Positions 1-5,391 of a stretch of 5,391 nt of DNA are shown one piece after another. Every line of letters starts with the position of its first letter. The first letter of the stretch is position 1. The stretch lies in contig JADFNT010000139.1 of NCBI GenBank assembly GCA_022563215.1, positions 1-5,391 of the forward strand, in the 5' to 3' direction. The stretch comes from Pseudomonadota bacterium (GTDB taxonomy: Bacteria; Pseudomonadota; Alphaproteobacteria; Rhodospirillales; Casp-alpha2). The notes under the pieces are model-generated. The model had not been told where the DNA came from. It was given only the letters and a program-made list of their open reading frames with translations, and made no database searches. The position numbers and the translations under genes were made by a program.

Positions 1-127
1 CGATGCGCGTCGCCCCGGCGTCGATGGCGTTTTCCACCAGTTCCTTGACCACCGAGGCCGGGCGCTCGACCACCTCGCCGGCGGCGATGCGGTTGATGAC
101 GGTTTCCGGCAGGCGGCGGATGGTCAT
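1..127 (-). CDS. mutL: DNA mismatch repair protein MutL, N-terminal fragment (runs off the left edge)
   Basis: The 42 visible codons encode the start of MutL, the ATPase that links MutS mismatch recognition to strand incision or MutH/UvrD action in the cytoplasm. Seen in the sequence: the N-terminal GHKL ATPase segment with the invariant block [18 protein letters not shown] (residues 13-30), followed by [12 protein letters not shown]. In E. coli MutL numbering, which this start reproduces exactly, Glu29 is the catalytic base and Asn33 helps bind Mg-ATP; both are present. The start ATG at 127 overlaps the pgi stop codon (ATGA), and an AGGAGG lies 10 nt upstream, so the start is secure. Translational coupling to pgi is likely. 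The remaining roughly 550-600 residues typical of the family lie outside the window, so nothing can be said about an endonuclease motif or the C-terminal dimerisation domain. Confidence 0.97.
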   Translation of the reverse strand, partial: MTIRRLPETVINRIAAGEVVERPASVVKELVENAIDAGATRI

Positions 128-1713
128 GATTGCTTTCCCTCCTGTGCATTGCGGGCGCGGGCGATCAGCCCCCGGGTCGAGGAATCATGATCCCCGGAAG
201 CGGCCCGGCCCAGGACTTCCGGCAAGATCGCCGCCGCCAGTTCCTTGCCCAGCTCCACCCCCCATTGGTCGAACGGGTTGATGCCCCAGATGATGGCCTG
301 GACGAAGACCTTGTGTTCGTAAAGGGCGATCAACTGGCCCAGGGTGAAGGGATCGACCCGGTCCATGAGGATGGTATTCGACGGCCGGTTGCCTTCGAAT
401 GCCCGGTGCGGGGGCTGCTTATCCCCGTTTTTGTCCCCGGGGCGGCCCATCATCAGGGCTTCCGACTGGGCGAAGGCGTTGGCCAGCAGCCGTTGGTGGT
501 GGTCGCCGGTGGGGTGGTGGGTCCGCAAAGGGACGATGAAATCGCTGGCAATCAATCGCCGGCCCTGATGGAGGGCCTGATAAAAGGCGTGCTGGCCGCC
601 GGTTCCCGGTTCGCCGAAGACGATGGGCGCGCCGCCGGCCTCGAGGGCGGTTCCGTCGCGGCCAATGGACTTGCCGTTGCTTTCCATCTCCAACTGCCGG
701 AGGTAGTTGGGCAACAGACCCAACCCCTCGTCATAGGGCAGGACCGCGAGCGCCTCGGCGCCCAGGAAGTCGATGTTCCAGATGCCGATAACGCCCAGGA
801 TCACCGGCATGTTGGCGTCCAGGGGGGACTCTAGAAAGTGCCGGTCCATGTCGTGGGCGCCGGAAAGCATGGCCTCGAAATTCTCCCAGCCGAGAGCCAA
901 CGCCGCCGCCAGCCCGACCCCCGACCACACGGAAAACCGCCCGCCGACCCCTTCGGGGAGCGCAATGATGCGGTCTTCGCCGATGCCGAAATCCTTGGCT
1001 GCGCCGGCGTTGGCGGTAACGGCGATGAAATGGGCGCCCGCCCCGTCGCCCACGCCGTCGCCCACGGCTTCGCTCAGCCAACTCCGCGCGGTTCGGGCGT
1101 TGGTCAGGGTTTCCTCGGTGGTGAAGGATTTCGACGCGGTAATGAAAAGCGTCGTTTCGGGGACCAAGCCGTCGAGGATTTGGGCGATCTGGGCGCCGTC
1201 GACGTTGCAGACGAAATGGATATCGGGGCCGTCCCGAAAGGCCTTGAGCGCGCCGACAACCATCGCCGGACCCAGGTGGGAACCGCCGGTGCCGAGGTTG
1301 ACGACGGCCTGGAAAGGTTTTCCGGTGGCGCCGGTCATTTTGCCGTCCCGGATGCCGTTACAAATCCGTTCCATGTCCTTGCGGGCGGCGATAATTTCCT
1401 TGCCGGCACCGGGATCACGGAGCGCCATATGCAGCGCCGGGCGCCCCTCGGTGGCATTGATTTCCTCGCCGGCGGCCATGCGCCGGCGCCAGCCTTCGAC
1501 GTCGGCCTCGTCGGCGAGGTCAATCAGCAGCGCAAAGGTTTCGGCGCTCACACTGTTTTTTGAATAATCGAGGAACAGCCCGCCGAGGCCCACCGACATC
1601 GCATCGAATCGGTCCTTCTCGTCGGCGAACAGGTCCCGCATGTGCAGGCCGGCGGTTTTCTTGCGGTGGGCTTCGAGCGCCTTCCAGGCGGGAGAACTTT
1701 TCAAGGACGCCAT
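124..1713 (-). CDS. pgi: Glucose-6-phosphate isomerase
   Basis: This 529-residue cytoplasmic enzyme interconverts glucose-6-phosphate and fructose-6-phosphate (glycolysis, gluconeogenesis, entry to Entner-Doudoroff and pentose-phosphate routes). Visible landmarks: phosphate-binding loop GTGGSHLGP (141-149), SKSFTTEET (194-202) binding the sugar phosphate, [10 protein letters not shown] (256-265) with Arg259, MESNGK (343-348) with the catalytic base Glu344, GGQHAFYQ (372-379) with ring-opening His375, and the C-terminal signature [10 protein letters not shown] (481-490) with Lys490. Length and end-to-end similarity match the E. coli-type family. The ATG at 1713 was chosen because [10 protein letters not shown] (7-16) matches the E. 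coli N-terminus. The open frame continues upstream, but only by overlapping the preceding gene, and that part does not resemble Pgi. The Shine-Dalgarno is poor. The usual GIGGSDLGP loop reads GTGGSHLGP here. The stop overlaps the mutL start by 4 nt. Confidence 0.97.
   Translation of the reverse strand: MASLKSSPAWKALEAHRKKTAGLHMRDLFADEKDRFDAMSVGLGGLFLDYSKNSVSAETFALLIDLADEADVEGWRRRMAAGEEINATEGRPALHMALRDPGAGKEIIAARKDMERICNGIRDGKMTGATGKPFQAVVNLGTGGSHLGPAMVVGALKAFRDGPDIHFVCNVDGAQIAQILDGLVPETTLFITASKSFTTEETLTNARTARSWLSEAVGDGVGDGAGAHFIAVTANAGAAKDFGIGEDRIIALPEGVGGRFSVWSGVGLAAALALGWENFEAMLSGAHDMDRHFLESPLDANMPVILGVIGIWNIDFLGAEALAVLPYDEGLGLLPNYLRQLEMESNGKSIGRDGTALEAGGAPIVFGEPGTGGQHAFYQALHQGRRLIASDFIVPLRTHHPTGDHHQRLLANAFAQSEALMMGRPGDKNGDKQPPHRAFEGNRPSNTILMDRVDPFTLGQLIALYEHKVFVQAIIWGINPFDQWGVELGKELAAAILPEVLGRAASGDHDSSTRGLIARARNAQEGKQS
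138..143 (-). promoter_or_regulatory. Strong Shine-Dalgarno (AGGAGG) for mutL inside the end of pgi
   Basis: On the minus strand AGGAGG is followed by a 10-nt spacer and the mutL ATG at 127. It lies within the last codons of pgi and is the best ribosome binding site in the window. It supports the MutL start and suggests that mutL can be initiated independently as well as by coupling from pgi. Confidence 0.8.
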
Positions 1714-1764
1714 GGTGAAAACAACCGGTTCCGTCGGGGAAACGAGATTAACAGAGAAGCAGGG

Positions 1765-1777
1765 CCGCTTGAAGCGG
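1765..1777. repeat. 13-bp perfect palindrome CCGCTTGAAGCGG in the M16-pgi spacer
   Basis: CCGCTT and AAGCGG flank a single central base, just 4 bases past the end of the second M16 gene and 51 nt before pgi. As RNA it would form only a short hairpin (about 4 bp with a 5-nt loop). No T-run follows on the minus strand, so it is not a convincing intrinsic terminator. It could be a weak 3'-end stabiliser, a protein-binding site or chance. A second, shorter palindrome, AACCGGTT, lies at 1723-1730 directly ahead of the pgi start. Confidence 0.4.
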
Positions 1778-1781
1778 TCGT

Positions 1782-3125
1782 TCAGTTGGTGCTCTTGACC
1801 CCGTCGGGCTGGCCGACGACGACCACGGTCAATTGGTCCGGGCGCAGCAGCTTCTTCGCCAGCCGGTTGACATCGTCGAGGGTCACCGCCTCGATCAGGC
1901 CGTTGCGGCGGTCGGGATAGTCGATGCCGAGGTTGTCCATCTGGATGCCGATCAGCATCGAGGCGATGCGGCTCGATGACGTGAAGCTGAGCGGATAGGA
2001 CCCGGTCAAATAGGTCTTGGCGTCGGCCAGTTCCTTTTCGCTCATGCCCTTTCTCGCCATGCGGGTCCATTCCGCGCGCATGACGGCGATTGTTTCCGAG
2101 GCGCTTTTGTTGGCGGTGCCGGCGCCGCCGAAGATCAGACCGGCGCGTTCCAGGGGATGAAGGGTGGAATAGACGGAGTACGCCAGCCCCCGCTTTTCGC
2201 GCACTGTGTTGTAAAGCCTGGACGTAAAGCCGCCGCCGCCGAGCACGTGGTTCATAATAAAGGCGGCGTAGAAATCCTTATCCTGGCGTTTCGGACCCTT
2301 GTCGGCGAAGATGATGGCGCTTTGCGGTGCTTGCTTGGTGACGACTACCGTGCGGCCCTGGCCCTTGAGGACCGCTTCCGGGATCGCCCAGGCCCCAGCC
2401 TTTGCCGGCAGCCCGCCGAATATCTTGTCGAGCACTAACTTCAGCGCCTCGGCGGTGATGTCGCCGACGACGCCGATCGTCAGGTTGTCCTTGGCCAGCC
2501 GGCGCCGGGCGAAGCCCTTGAGGTCGGCCTGGGTGATCGCGGCGACACTTTCCAAGGTGCCGTCGACGGGGCGGCCGTAGGGGTGGGCCGGGAACAGGGT
2601 CTTGAACAGGATCTTGCCGGCGATGGCGTTGGGGTTCTCGGCGTCCTGGCGGAGGCTGGAAAGAATCTGGCTCCTGATCCTTTCCACCGGCTCCGCATCG
2701 AAACGCGGCCGGGTCAGCGCCAGGGTCAGGAGTTCGAAGGCCGTGGCCTTGTTTTCGACCAGGGTCCGGAGCCGGCCGCCGAAATTGTCCCGCCCGGCAT
2801 CGAAGTGCAGCGTGATCACCAGGTCCTCGAGCCGCCCCTGAAAGGTCTTGCTGTCGAAATCGCCGGCGCCTTCGTCAAGCAGGGCGGAAACCATGTTGGC
2901 CAGGCCCTCCCGGCCCTCGGGGTCGAGCGCCGCGCTGCCGCGAAAGGCGAAGCGCATGGTGATGATCGGGTTGGTGTGATCGCGCACCAGCCAGGCCTCG
3001 ATGCCGCCCGGCGATACCACTCTCTCGATGGTCACCGCGTAGGCCTGTGGCGGGGCGAAGAGAACGCTTAGCAGCACGGCCAGCAGGAATAAAGGCGCGA
3101 GCAGGATTCTCGGTTTACCGGTCAT
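1782..3125 (-). CDS. M16B-family peptidase-like protein, non-catalytic (R/Y) subunit, secreted
   Basis: A 447-residue M16 protein with a Sec signal peptide: basic start (MTGKPR), hydrophobic stretch 8-24, probable cleavage after AYA (28-30). The mature protein has the usual two M16 halves: N-terminal domain about 31-235, C-terminal domain about 250-447 with SRLYNTVREKRGLAYS (302-317). The zinc site is gone: where active members read HxxEH, this one has N77, S80 and A81, and the distal Glu ligand position is about S157. R312 and Y316 in RGLAY are candidates for the Arg/Tyr pair that holds the substrate backbone in M16 enzymes. Known from the family: class II M16 enzymes such as the Sphingomonas sp. 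A1 heterosubunit peptidase divide these functions between two proteins. I infer that this is the non-catalytic partner of the upstream M16 gene, from which it is separated by 6 nt. No strong ribosome binding site precedes its ATG, so coupling to the upstream gene is likely. The physiological substrate is unknown. Confidence 0.92.
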   Translation of the reverse strand: MTGKPRILLAPLFLLAVLLSVLFAPPQAYAVTIERVVSPGGIEAWLVRDHTNPIITMRFAFRGSAALDPEGREGLANMVSALLDEGAGDFDSKTFQGRLEDLVITLHFDAGRDNFGGRLRTLVENKATAFELLTLALTRPRFDAEPVERIRSQILSSLRQDAENPNAIAGKILFKTLFPAHPYGRPVDGTLESVAAITQADLKGFARRRLAKDNLTIGVVGDITAEALKLVLDKIFGGLPAKAGAWAIPEAVLKGQGRTVVVTKQAPQSAIIFADKGPKRQDKDFYAAFIMNHVLGGGGFTSRLYNTVREKRGLAYSVYSTLHPLERAGLIFGGAGTANKSASETIAVMRAEWTRMARKGMSEKELADAKTYLTGSYPLSFTSSSRIASMLIGIQMDNLGIDYPDRRNGLIEAVTLDDVNRLAKKLLRPDQLTVVVVGQPDGVKSTN

Positions 3126-3131
3126 CGAGGC

Positions 3132-4547
3132 TTAGCCCGTCTTCTTTTGCAGCAACAGGGCGGTCACCGAGCGGCCTTCCTTCAATACCGCCTTCGCCGC
3201 CGCATTTACCTGTTCGACGGTGACGGTGCCGATGCGGTCCGGCCAGGCCTCGACGTCCTCGACCGTCAGGCCGATGGCCAGCGCCGCGCCCAACGCCCGG
3301 GCGCCGCCTTGCAGGGAATCGCGGGCATAAACGGCCTGCGTTTGCATGCGCTTCTTGGCCCGGGCGACCTCCGAGGCGGTGACGCCCTGGGTCAGAATCT
3401 TCGTCAGTTCCGCCTCCATGGCCTTTTCCAGGGCCTCCATGCTGACGCCGGGTTGAGGGTTGGCGTAAAGGGAGAACCGGCCGGGCCCGCGGGCGTCGGG
3501 CGCATAGTAGCTCCCCGCCGAGACGGCGATTTTATTTTCGACGACCAGGGACTGGTAAAGGCGGCTGGTGGTGCCGGCGCCGAAAATGTTGGCCAATACC
3601 TCAAGCGCATAGGCGTGTACCGTTTCACCGGTCAAATAGCTGGGCGCCAGGTAGGTGCGGCTCCACGACGGCTGGCGCACGCGCGCGTCCTTGTAGACGA
3701 GCCTGCGGCTGGCGCTTTGCGGGGGTTCCGCGGGCCGGACCCGGGCCGTCGGTTTCTGGGCCGGGATGCGGCCGTAATATTTTTCCGCCAGCGGTTTCAG
3801 CTTTGCCGCCGTGATGTCGCCGGCGACGACCAGGATAGCGTTGCCCGGCGCATACCATTTTTTATAGAACGCCATGACGCTTTTCAGGTTCCGCGTCTCG
3901 ATCTCGTGGGCCCAGCCGATGACCGGGCGGCGGTAGGGATAGTTCAGAAACAGCGCCGCGTTGACCTGTTCGCGCAGGATCGCCCCCGGGTTGTTGTCGG
4001 TGCGCGACCGGCGTTCCTCCAGCACCACCGCCTTTTCCGTCGCCACGCCCTGTTCGGTGAGCCTGAGGTTGGTCATCCGGTCGGCTTCCATCTCCATCAC
4101 CAACTCGAGGCGATCAACGGCAATGGTCTGGAAATAGGCGGTGTAGTCGGCGGACGTAAACGCGTTTTCACGGCCGCCGTTGCGGGCCAAAATCTTGGAA
4201 AATTCCCCGGGCTGGCGCTTTTTCGTGCCCTTGAACATCAGGTGTTCGAGGAAATGCGCGATCCCGGATTCGCCCGGGCCTTCATCCGCCGACCCGACGC
4301 CGTACCAAACCATGTGGGTGACCACCGGCACCCGGTGATTTTCGACGACGACGACGCGCATGCCGTTGGCGAGCGTAAAGGTCTCGGGATTGAACACCCC
4401 GGCCCGGGCGCCACCGCCGCTTATGCCCCCACTAAGGAACATCGCCGCCAGGACAAGCGGCAAAAACACACGCCTTATCAATGGGCACCTTTTTGTCGTC
4501 TGTTGGGGAAGTTTGGGCAAAGGGGTCTTTCCGACGTTCGTTATCAT
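3132..4547 (-). CDS. M16B-family zinc metallopeptidase, catalytic subunit, secreted
   Basis: A zinc peptidase of the pitrilysin/processing-peptidase superfamily, up to 471 residues, predicted periplasmic. Visible: HFLEH (98-102), giving zinc ligands His98 and His102 and catalytic Glu101; a second acidic cluster EKAVVLEE (171-178) with Glu178 exactly 76 residues after His102, the spacing of the third zinc ligand; the family segment GWAHEIETRN (211-220); and the C-terminal domain with TTSRLY (326-331). The Arg/Tyr pair seen in the downstream protein aligns here with Lys339 and Val342, so the second half of the active site appears absent. A signal peptide runs from about residue 23 (LIRRVFLPLVLAAMFLSGG) to ARA (47-49). 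With the ATG at 4547 the region before the hydrophobic core is unusually long. A TTG at 4481 with AAAAAGG upstream would give a 449-residue product with a normal signal peptide and may be the true start. Substrate unknown; probably forms a heterodimer with the next gene product. Confidence 0.93.
   Translation of the reverse strand: MITNVGKTPLPKLPQQTTKRCPLIRRVFLPLVLAAMFLSGGISGGGARAGVFNPETFTLANGMRVVVVENHRVPVVTHMVWYGVGSADEGPGESGIAHFLEHLMFKGTKKRQPGEFSKILARNGGRENAFTSADYTAYFQTIAVDRLELVMEMEADRMTNLRLTEQGVATEKAVVLEERRSRTDNNPGAILREQVNAALFLNYPYRRPVIGWAHEIETRNLKSVMAFYKKWYAPGNAILVVAGDITAAKLKPLAEKYYGRIPAQKPTARVRPAEPPQSASRRLVYKDARVRQPSWSRTYLAPSYLTGETVHAYALEVLANIFGAGTTSRLYQSLVVENKIAVSAGSYYAPDARGPGRFSLYANPQPGVSMEALEKAMEAELTKILTQGVTASEVARAKKRMQTQAVYARDSLQGGARALGAALAIGLTVEDVEAWPDRIGTVTVEQVNAAAKAVLKEGRSVTALLLQKKTG
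4488..4494 (-). promoter_or_regulatory. Candidate Shine-Dalgarno (AAAAAGG) for an alternative TTG start of the catalytic M16 gene
   Basis: On the minus strand AAAAAGG is followed by a 6-nt spacer and an in-frame TTG at 4481-4479 (codon 23 of the longer reading). Initiation there would place LIRRV directly before the hydrophobic core, a standard signal-peptide layout. The upstream ATG at 4547 has no comparable site. This makes the shorter protein plausible but does not prove it. Confidence 0.45.
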
Positions 4548-4578
4548 GCCCGGATCATTCTAGGTAAAGATGGCGATA

Positions 4579-4597
4579 CCATGGCGAAATGCCAAGG
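4579..4597. repeat. Imperfect inverted repeat in the bamF-M16 spacer
   Basis: CC-A-TGGC, a 5-nt loop (GAAAT), then GCCA-A-GG forms a six-pair stem with one A/A mismatch in the 55-nt spacer between the lipoprotein stop codon and the first M16 gene. No T-run follows on the minus strand. It is a weak structure, possibly an mRNA stabiliser or chance; it does not argue for transcription termination. Confidence 0.3.
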
Positions 4598-4602
4598 GAA
4601 AA

Positions 4603-5175
4603 CTAAAAGTCCAAAAGGCCCTTGCGCCTGGCTTTGCGTTTGATTTCAGGCGTCTCGCCTTCGTTCAGCGGTTTGCCGAGGGCCTGGTTCTCCTGGATGC
4701 GTTTTTGCTCTTTCCTGGCGTCGACGACGGTGCTGCCGGGTTCCTTGTCGTCGACCCAGAAGATCAATTTATCGACAAACGCCTGATCCTGGGAACTGAG
4801 GATCGAGGTTTCCTCATTGATGATGGCGCGGATGTCCGGGTCCGCCGACAGGGCGCCGGTATCCCTCAACAACGCCATCAGCCCGGTGCTGCCCCGCAGC
4901 GGCTTGGCCACGGCGTCTTTCCTGACCGTAATGCCCAGGATTGCCCGTTCGGCGCGGTACTTCGCGGAATCGATCTGTGGGCGGACCGTTCCGGGGGCGG
5001 GGGGCCGGAGCCTGTAATCCGGCGGCAGGCTCAGGGGCGGGCGGGAATAAACGGCGAATTCGTCGGGCGCGGTCTTTTCAGAGCTGAACGCCTTGCGCGC
5101 GGATTCGCACCCCGACAACAGCGCCATGGCCGCGAAAAGGGACACCAGGGTGGTTGCGGGTTTCATCGAATTCAT
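4603..5175 (-). CDS. bamF: BamF-like outer-membrane lipoprotein (DUF3035 family)
   Basis: A 190-residue lipoprotein. The signal peptide ends in the lipobox LLSGC (19-23), so Cys23 should be lipidated and the signal removed by LspA, whose gene lies just upstream. Glu rather than Asp follows the Cys, consistent with export to the outer membrane. The mature part shows the DUF3035 pattern: APDEFAVYSRPPLSLPPDYR (36-55), a Pro-rich stretch (58-66), then GSTGLMALLRDTGA (95-108), DPDIRAIINEE (112-122) and a basic tail (KRKARRK, 179-185). This family is known in alphaproteobacteria as BamF, an accessory lipoprotein of the BAM complex that inserts beta-barrel proteins. I recognise it by motif pattern, not by a search. 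The ATG at 5175 is used; the ATG at 5166 (Met4) would also leave a good signal peptide, and neither has a clear ribosome binding site. Downstream are two periplasmic M16 genes. Confidence 0.85.
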   Translation of the reverse strand: MNSMKPATTLVSLFAAMALLSGCESARKAFSSEKTAPDEFAVYSRPPLSLPPDYRLRPPAPGTVRPQIDSAKYRAERAILGITVRKDAVAKPLRGSTGLMALLRDTGALSADPDIRAIINEETSILSSQDQAFVDKLIFWVDDKEPGSTVVDARKEQKRIQENQALGKPLNEGETPEIKRKARRKGLLDF

Positions 5176-5219
5176 TGGCGGTTTCGATTAATAAAGCCAG
5201 CCGGGCCGGGAACGGAAAT

Positions 5220-5236
5220 GGAAACGGCGCGTTTCC
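5220..5236. repeat. Perfect inverted repeat (7-bp stem, 3-nt loop) in the lspA-bamF spacer
   Basis: GGAAACG-GCG-CGTTTCC forms a perfect 7-bp hairpin in the 97-nt spacer. On the minus strand it is followed by ATTTCCG rather than a T-run, so it is not a standard intrinsic terminator. It may cap the 3' end of an lspA message, act as an attenuating or processing structure ahead of bamF, or be a protein-binding palindrome. Confidence 0.5.
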
Positions 5237-5264
5237 CCGAGCAACGTTCCAACCTGTTAATATT

Positions 5265-5286
5265 AGCGCATCTTAGCGCTTTTTTT
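5265..5286 (+). terminator. Terminator-like hairpin with T-run, readable on the + strand, at the end of lspA
   Basis: Read on the + strand, AGCGC (5265-5269), loop ATCTTA, GCGCT (5276-5280) is followed immediately by seven T (5280-5286), the layout of a short intrinsic terminator. It overlaps the last codons and stop of lspA, which runs the other way, and no + strand gene is seen in this window. The A-run comes from the Lys/Glu codons of the basic LspA tail, so coincidence is possible. On the minus strand the hairpin is followed by AATATTAAC, a poor U-tract. Confidence 0.35.
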
Positions 5287-5391
5287 CCCTAACAAACAAT
5301 GAATCCAGGATCAGAACCAGCGCGCCGACGGTAATCGCGCTGTCGGCGACATTGAAAGCGGGCCAATGGTACCCGGCCCAGTGAAGGTCCA
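5273..5391 (-). CDS. lspA: Lipoprotein signal peptidase (signal peptidase II), C-terminal fragment (runs off the right edge)
   Basis: The 38 visible residues are the C-terminus of LspA, the inner-membrane aspartyl peptidase that cleaves the signal peptide from diacylglyceryl-modified prolipoproteins. Seen: [11 protein letters not shown], containing the conserved (F)NxAD(S/T) motif whose Asp (encoded at 5342-5344) is the second catalytic aspartate; then a hydrophobic helix [14 protein letters not shown], the last transmembrane segment; and a short basic tail VREKKR expected to be cytoplasmic. The stop is TAA at 5275-5273. The first catalytic Asp and the first three helices are outside the window. 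Its product is needed to mature the lipoprotein encoded directly downstream, 97 nt away on the same strand. Confidence 0.95.
   Translation of the reverse strand, partial: DLHWAGYHWPAFNVADSAITVGALVLILDSLFVREKKR

Noticed and set aside
1033..1072. Short direct repeat encoding [10 protein letters not shown] in Pgi
   Set aside because: It is two imperfect copies of a 9-base unit in a surface-loop region of a complete enzyme; no evidence of a functional repeat or frameshift.
130..1567. Long + strand open frames (130-834, 773-1567, 838-1563) opposite pgi
   Set aside because: They are antisense to a well-supported Pgi coding region, overlap one another in different frames and show no family motifs.
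1714..2070. 119-codon upstream extension of the pgi open frame
   Set aside because: It overlaps the end of the second M16 gene in another frame, is Arg/Pro/Gly-rich, and does not resemble the N-terminus of any Pgi. The ATG at 1713 fits the family.
3147..4643. 498-codon open frame on the + strand, opposite the catalytic M16 gene
   Set aside because: It lies almost wholly antisense to a gene with clear family motifs. Its translation is rich in Arg, Gly, Ala and Asp without recognisable domains, as expected for an antisense shadow in GC-rich DNA.
5176..5272. Possible promoter for bamF (AT-rich TAATATTA near 5258-5265 and TTTATTAAT near 5189-5197)
   Set aside because: No -35 element of reasonable quality at proper spacing was found for either. 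The AT-rich bits are too short to call a promoter.
4570..5292. 240-codon + strand open frame opposite the BamF-like gene
   Set aside because: The minus-strand gene has a lipobox and DUF3035 motifs; the + frame shows no recognisable domain and is a shadow.

Overview
The window is a compact, GC-rich stretch in which every supported gene lies on the minus strand. Read in the direction of transcription (right to left) the order is: end of lspA (signal peptidase II), a BamF/DUF3035-type lipoprotein, two M16B-family zinc-peptidase-like proteins in tandem, pgi (glucose-6-phosphate isomerase), and the start of mutL. The DUF3035/BamF lipoprotein is an alphaproteobacterial signature. Together with the high GC and the paired short (about 450 aa) secreted M16 proteins, it points to an alphaproteobacterium, probably Rhodospirillales-like. 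The genus cannot be told from this sequence.

Right part (5391 to 3123): envelope genes. lspA supplies the peptidase that matures lipoproteins. The next gene encodes a lipoprotein with a clear lipobox that should be an LspA substrate and an outer-membrane BAM-complex accessory. The two M16 genes follow, separated by only 6 nt, and both products have signal peptides. The first keeps the HxxEH zinc site and lacks the C-terminal Arg/Tyr pair. The second has lost the zinc site and has a good Arg/Tyr candidate. This is the pattern expected of a two-gene heterosubunit peptidase working in the periplasm.

Left part (1781 to 1): cytoplasmic genes. pgi is full length with all expected catalytic residues. 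Its stop codon overlaps the mutL start in an ATGA, and a strong Shine-Dalgarno for mutL sits inside the end of pgi, so the two are very likely co-translated. Only 42 codons of mutL are inside the window.

The longest gene-free stretch is the 97-nt spacer between lspA and the lipoprotein gene. The other spacers are 68 nt (M16 pair to pgi), 55 nt (lipoprotein to first M16) and 6 nt. Short inverted repeats occur in the three longer spacers. I see no convincing sigma-70 promoter, tRNA, rRNA, CRISPR array, insertion sequence or prophage gene. This is an ordinary conserved chromosomal region. The points most worth a second look are the reciprocal split of the M16 active site and its linkage to lspA and bamF.
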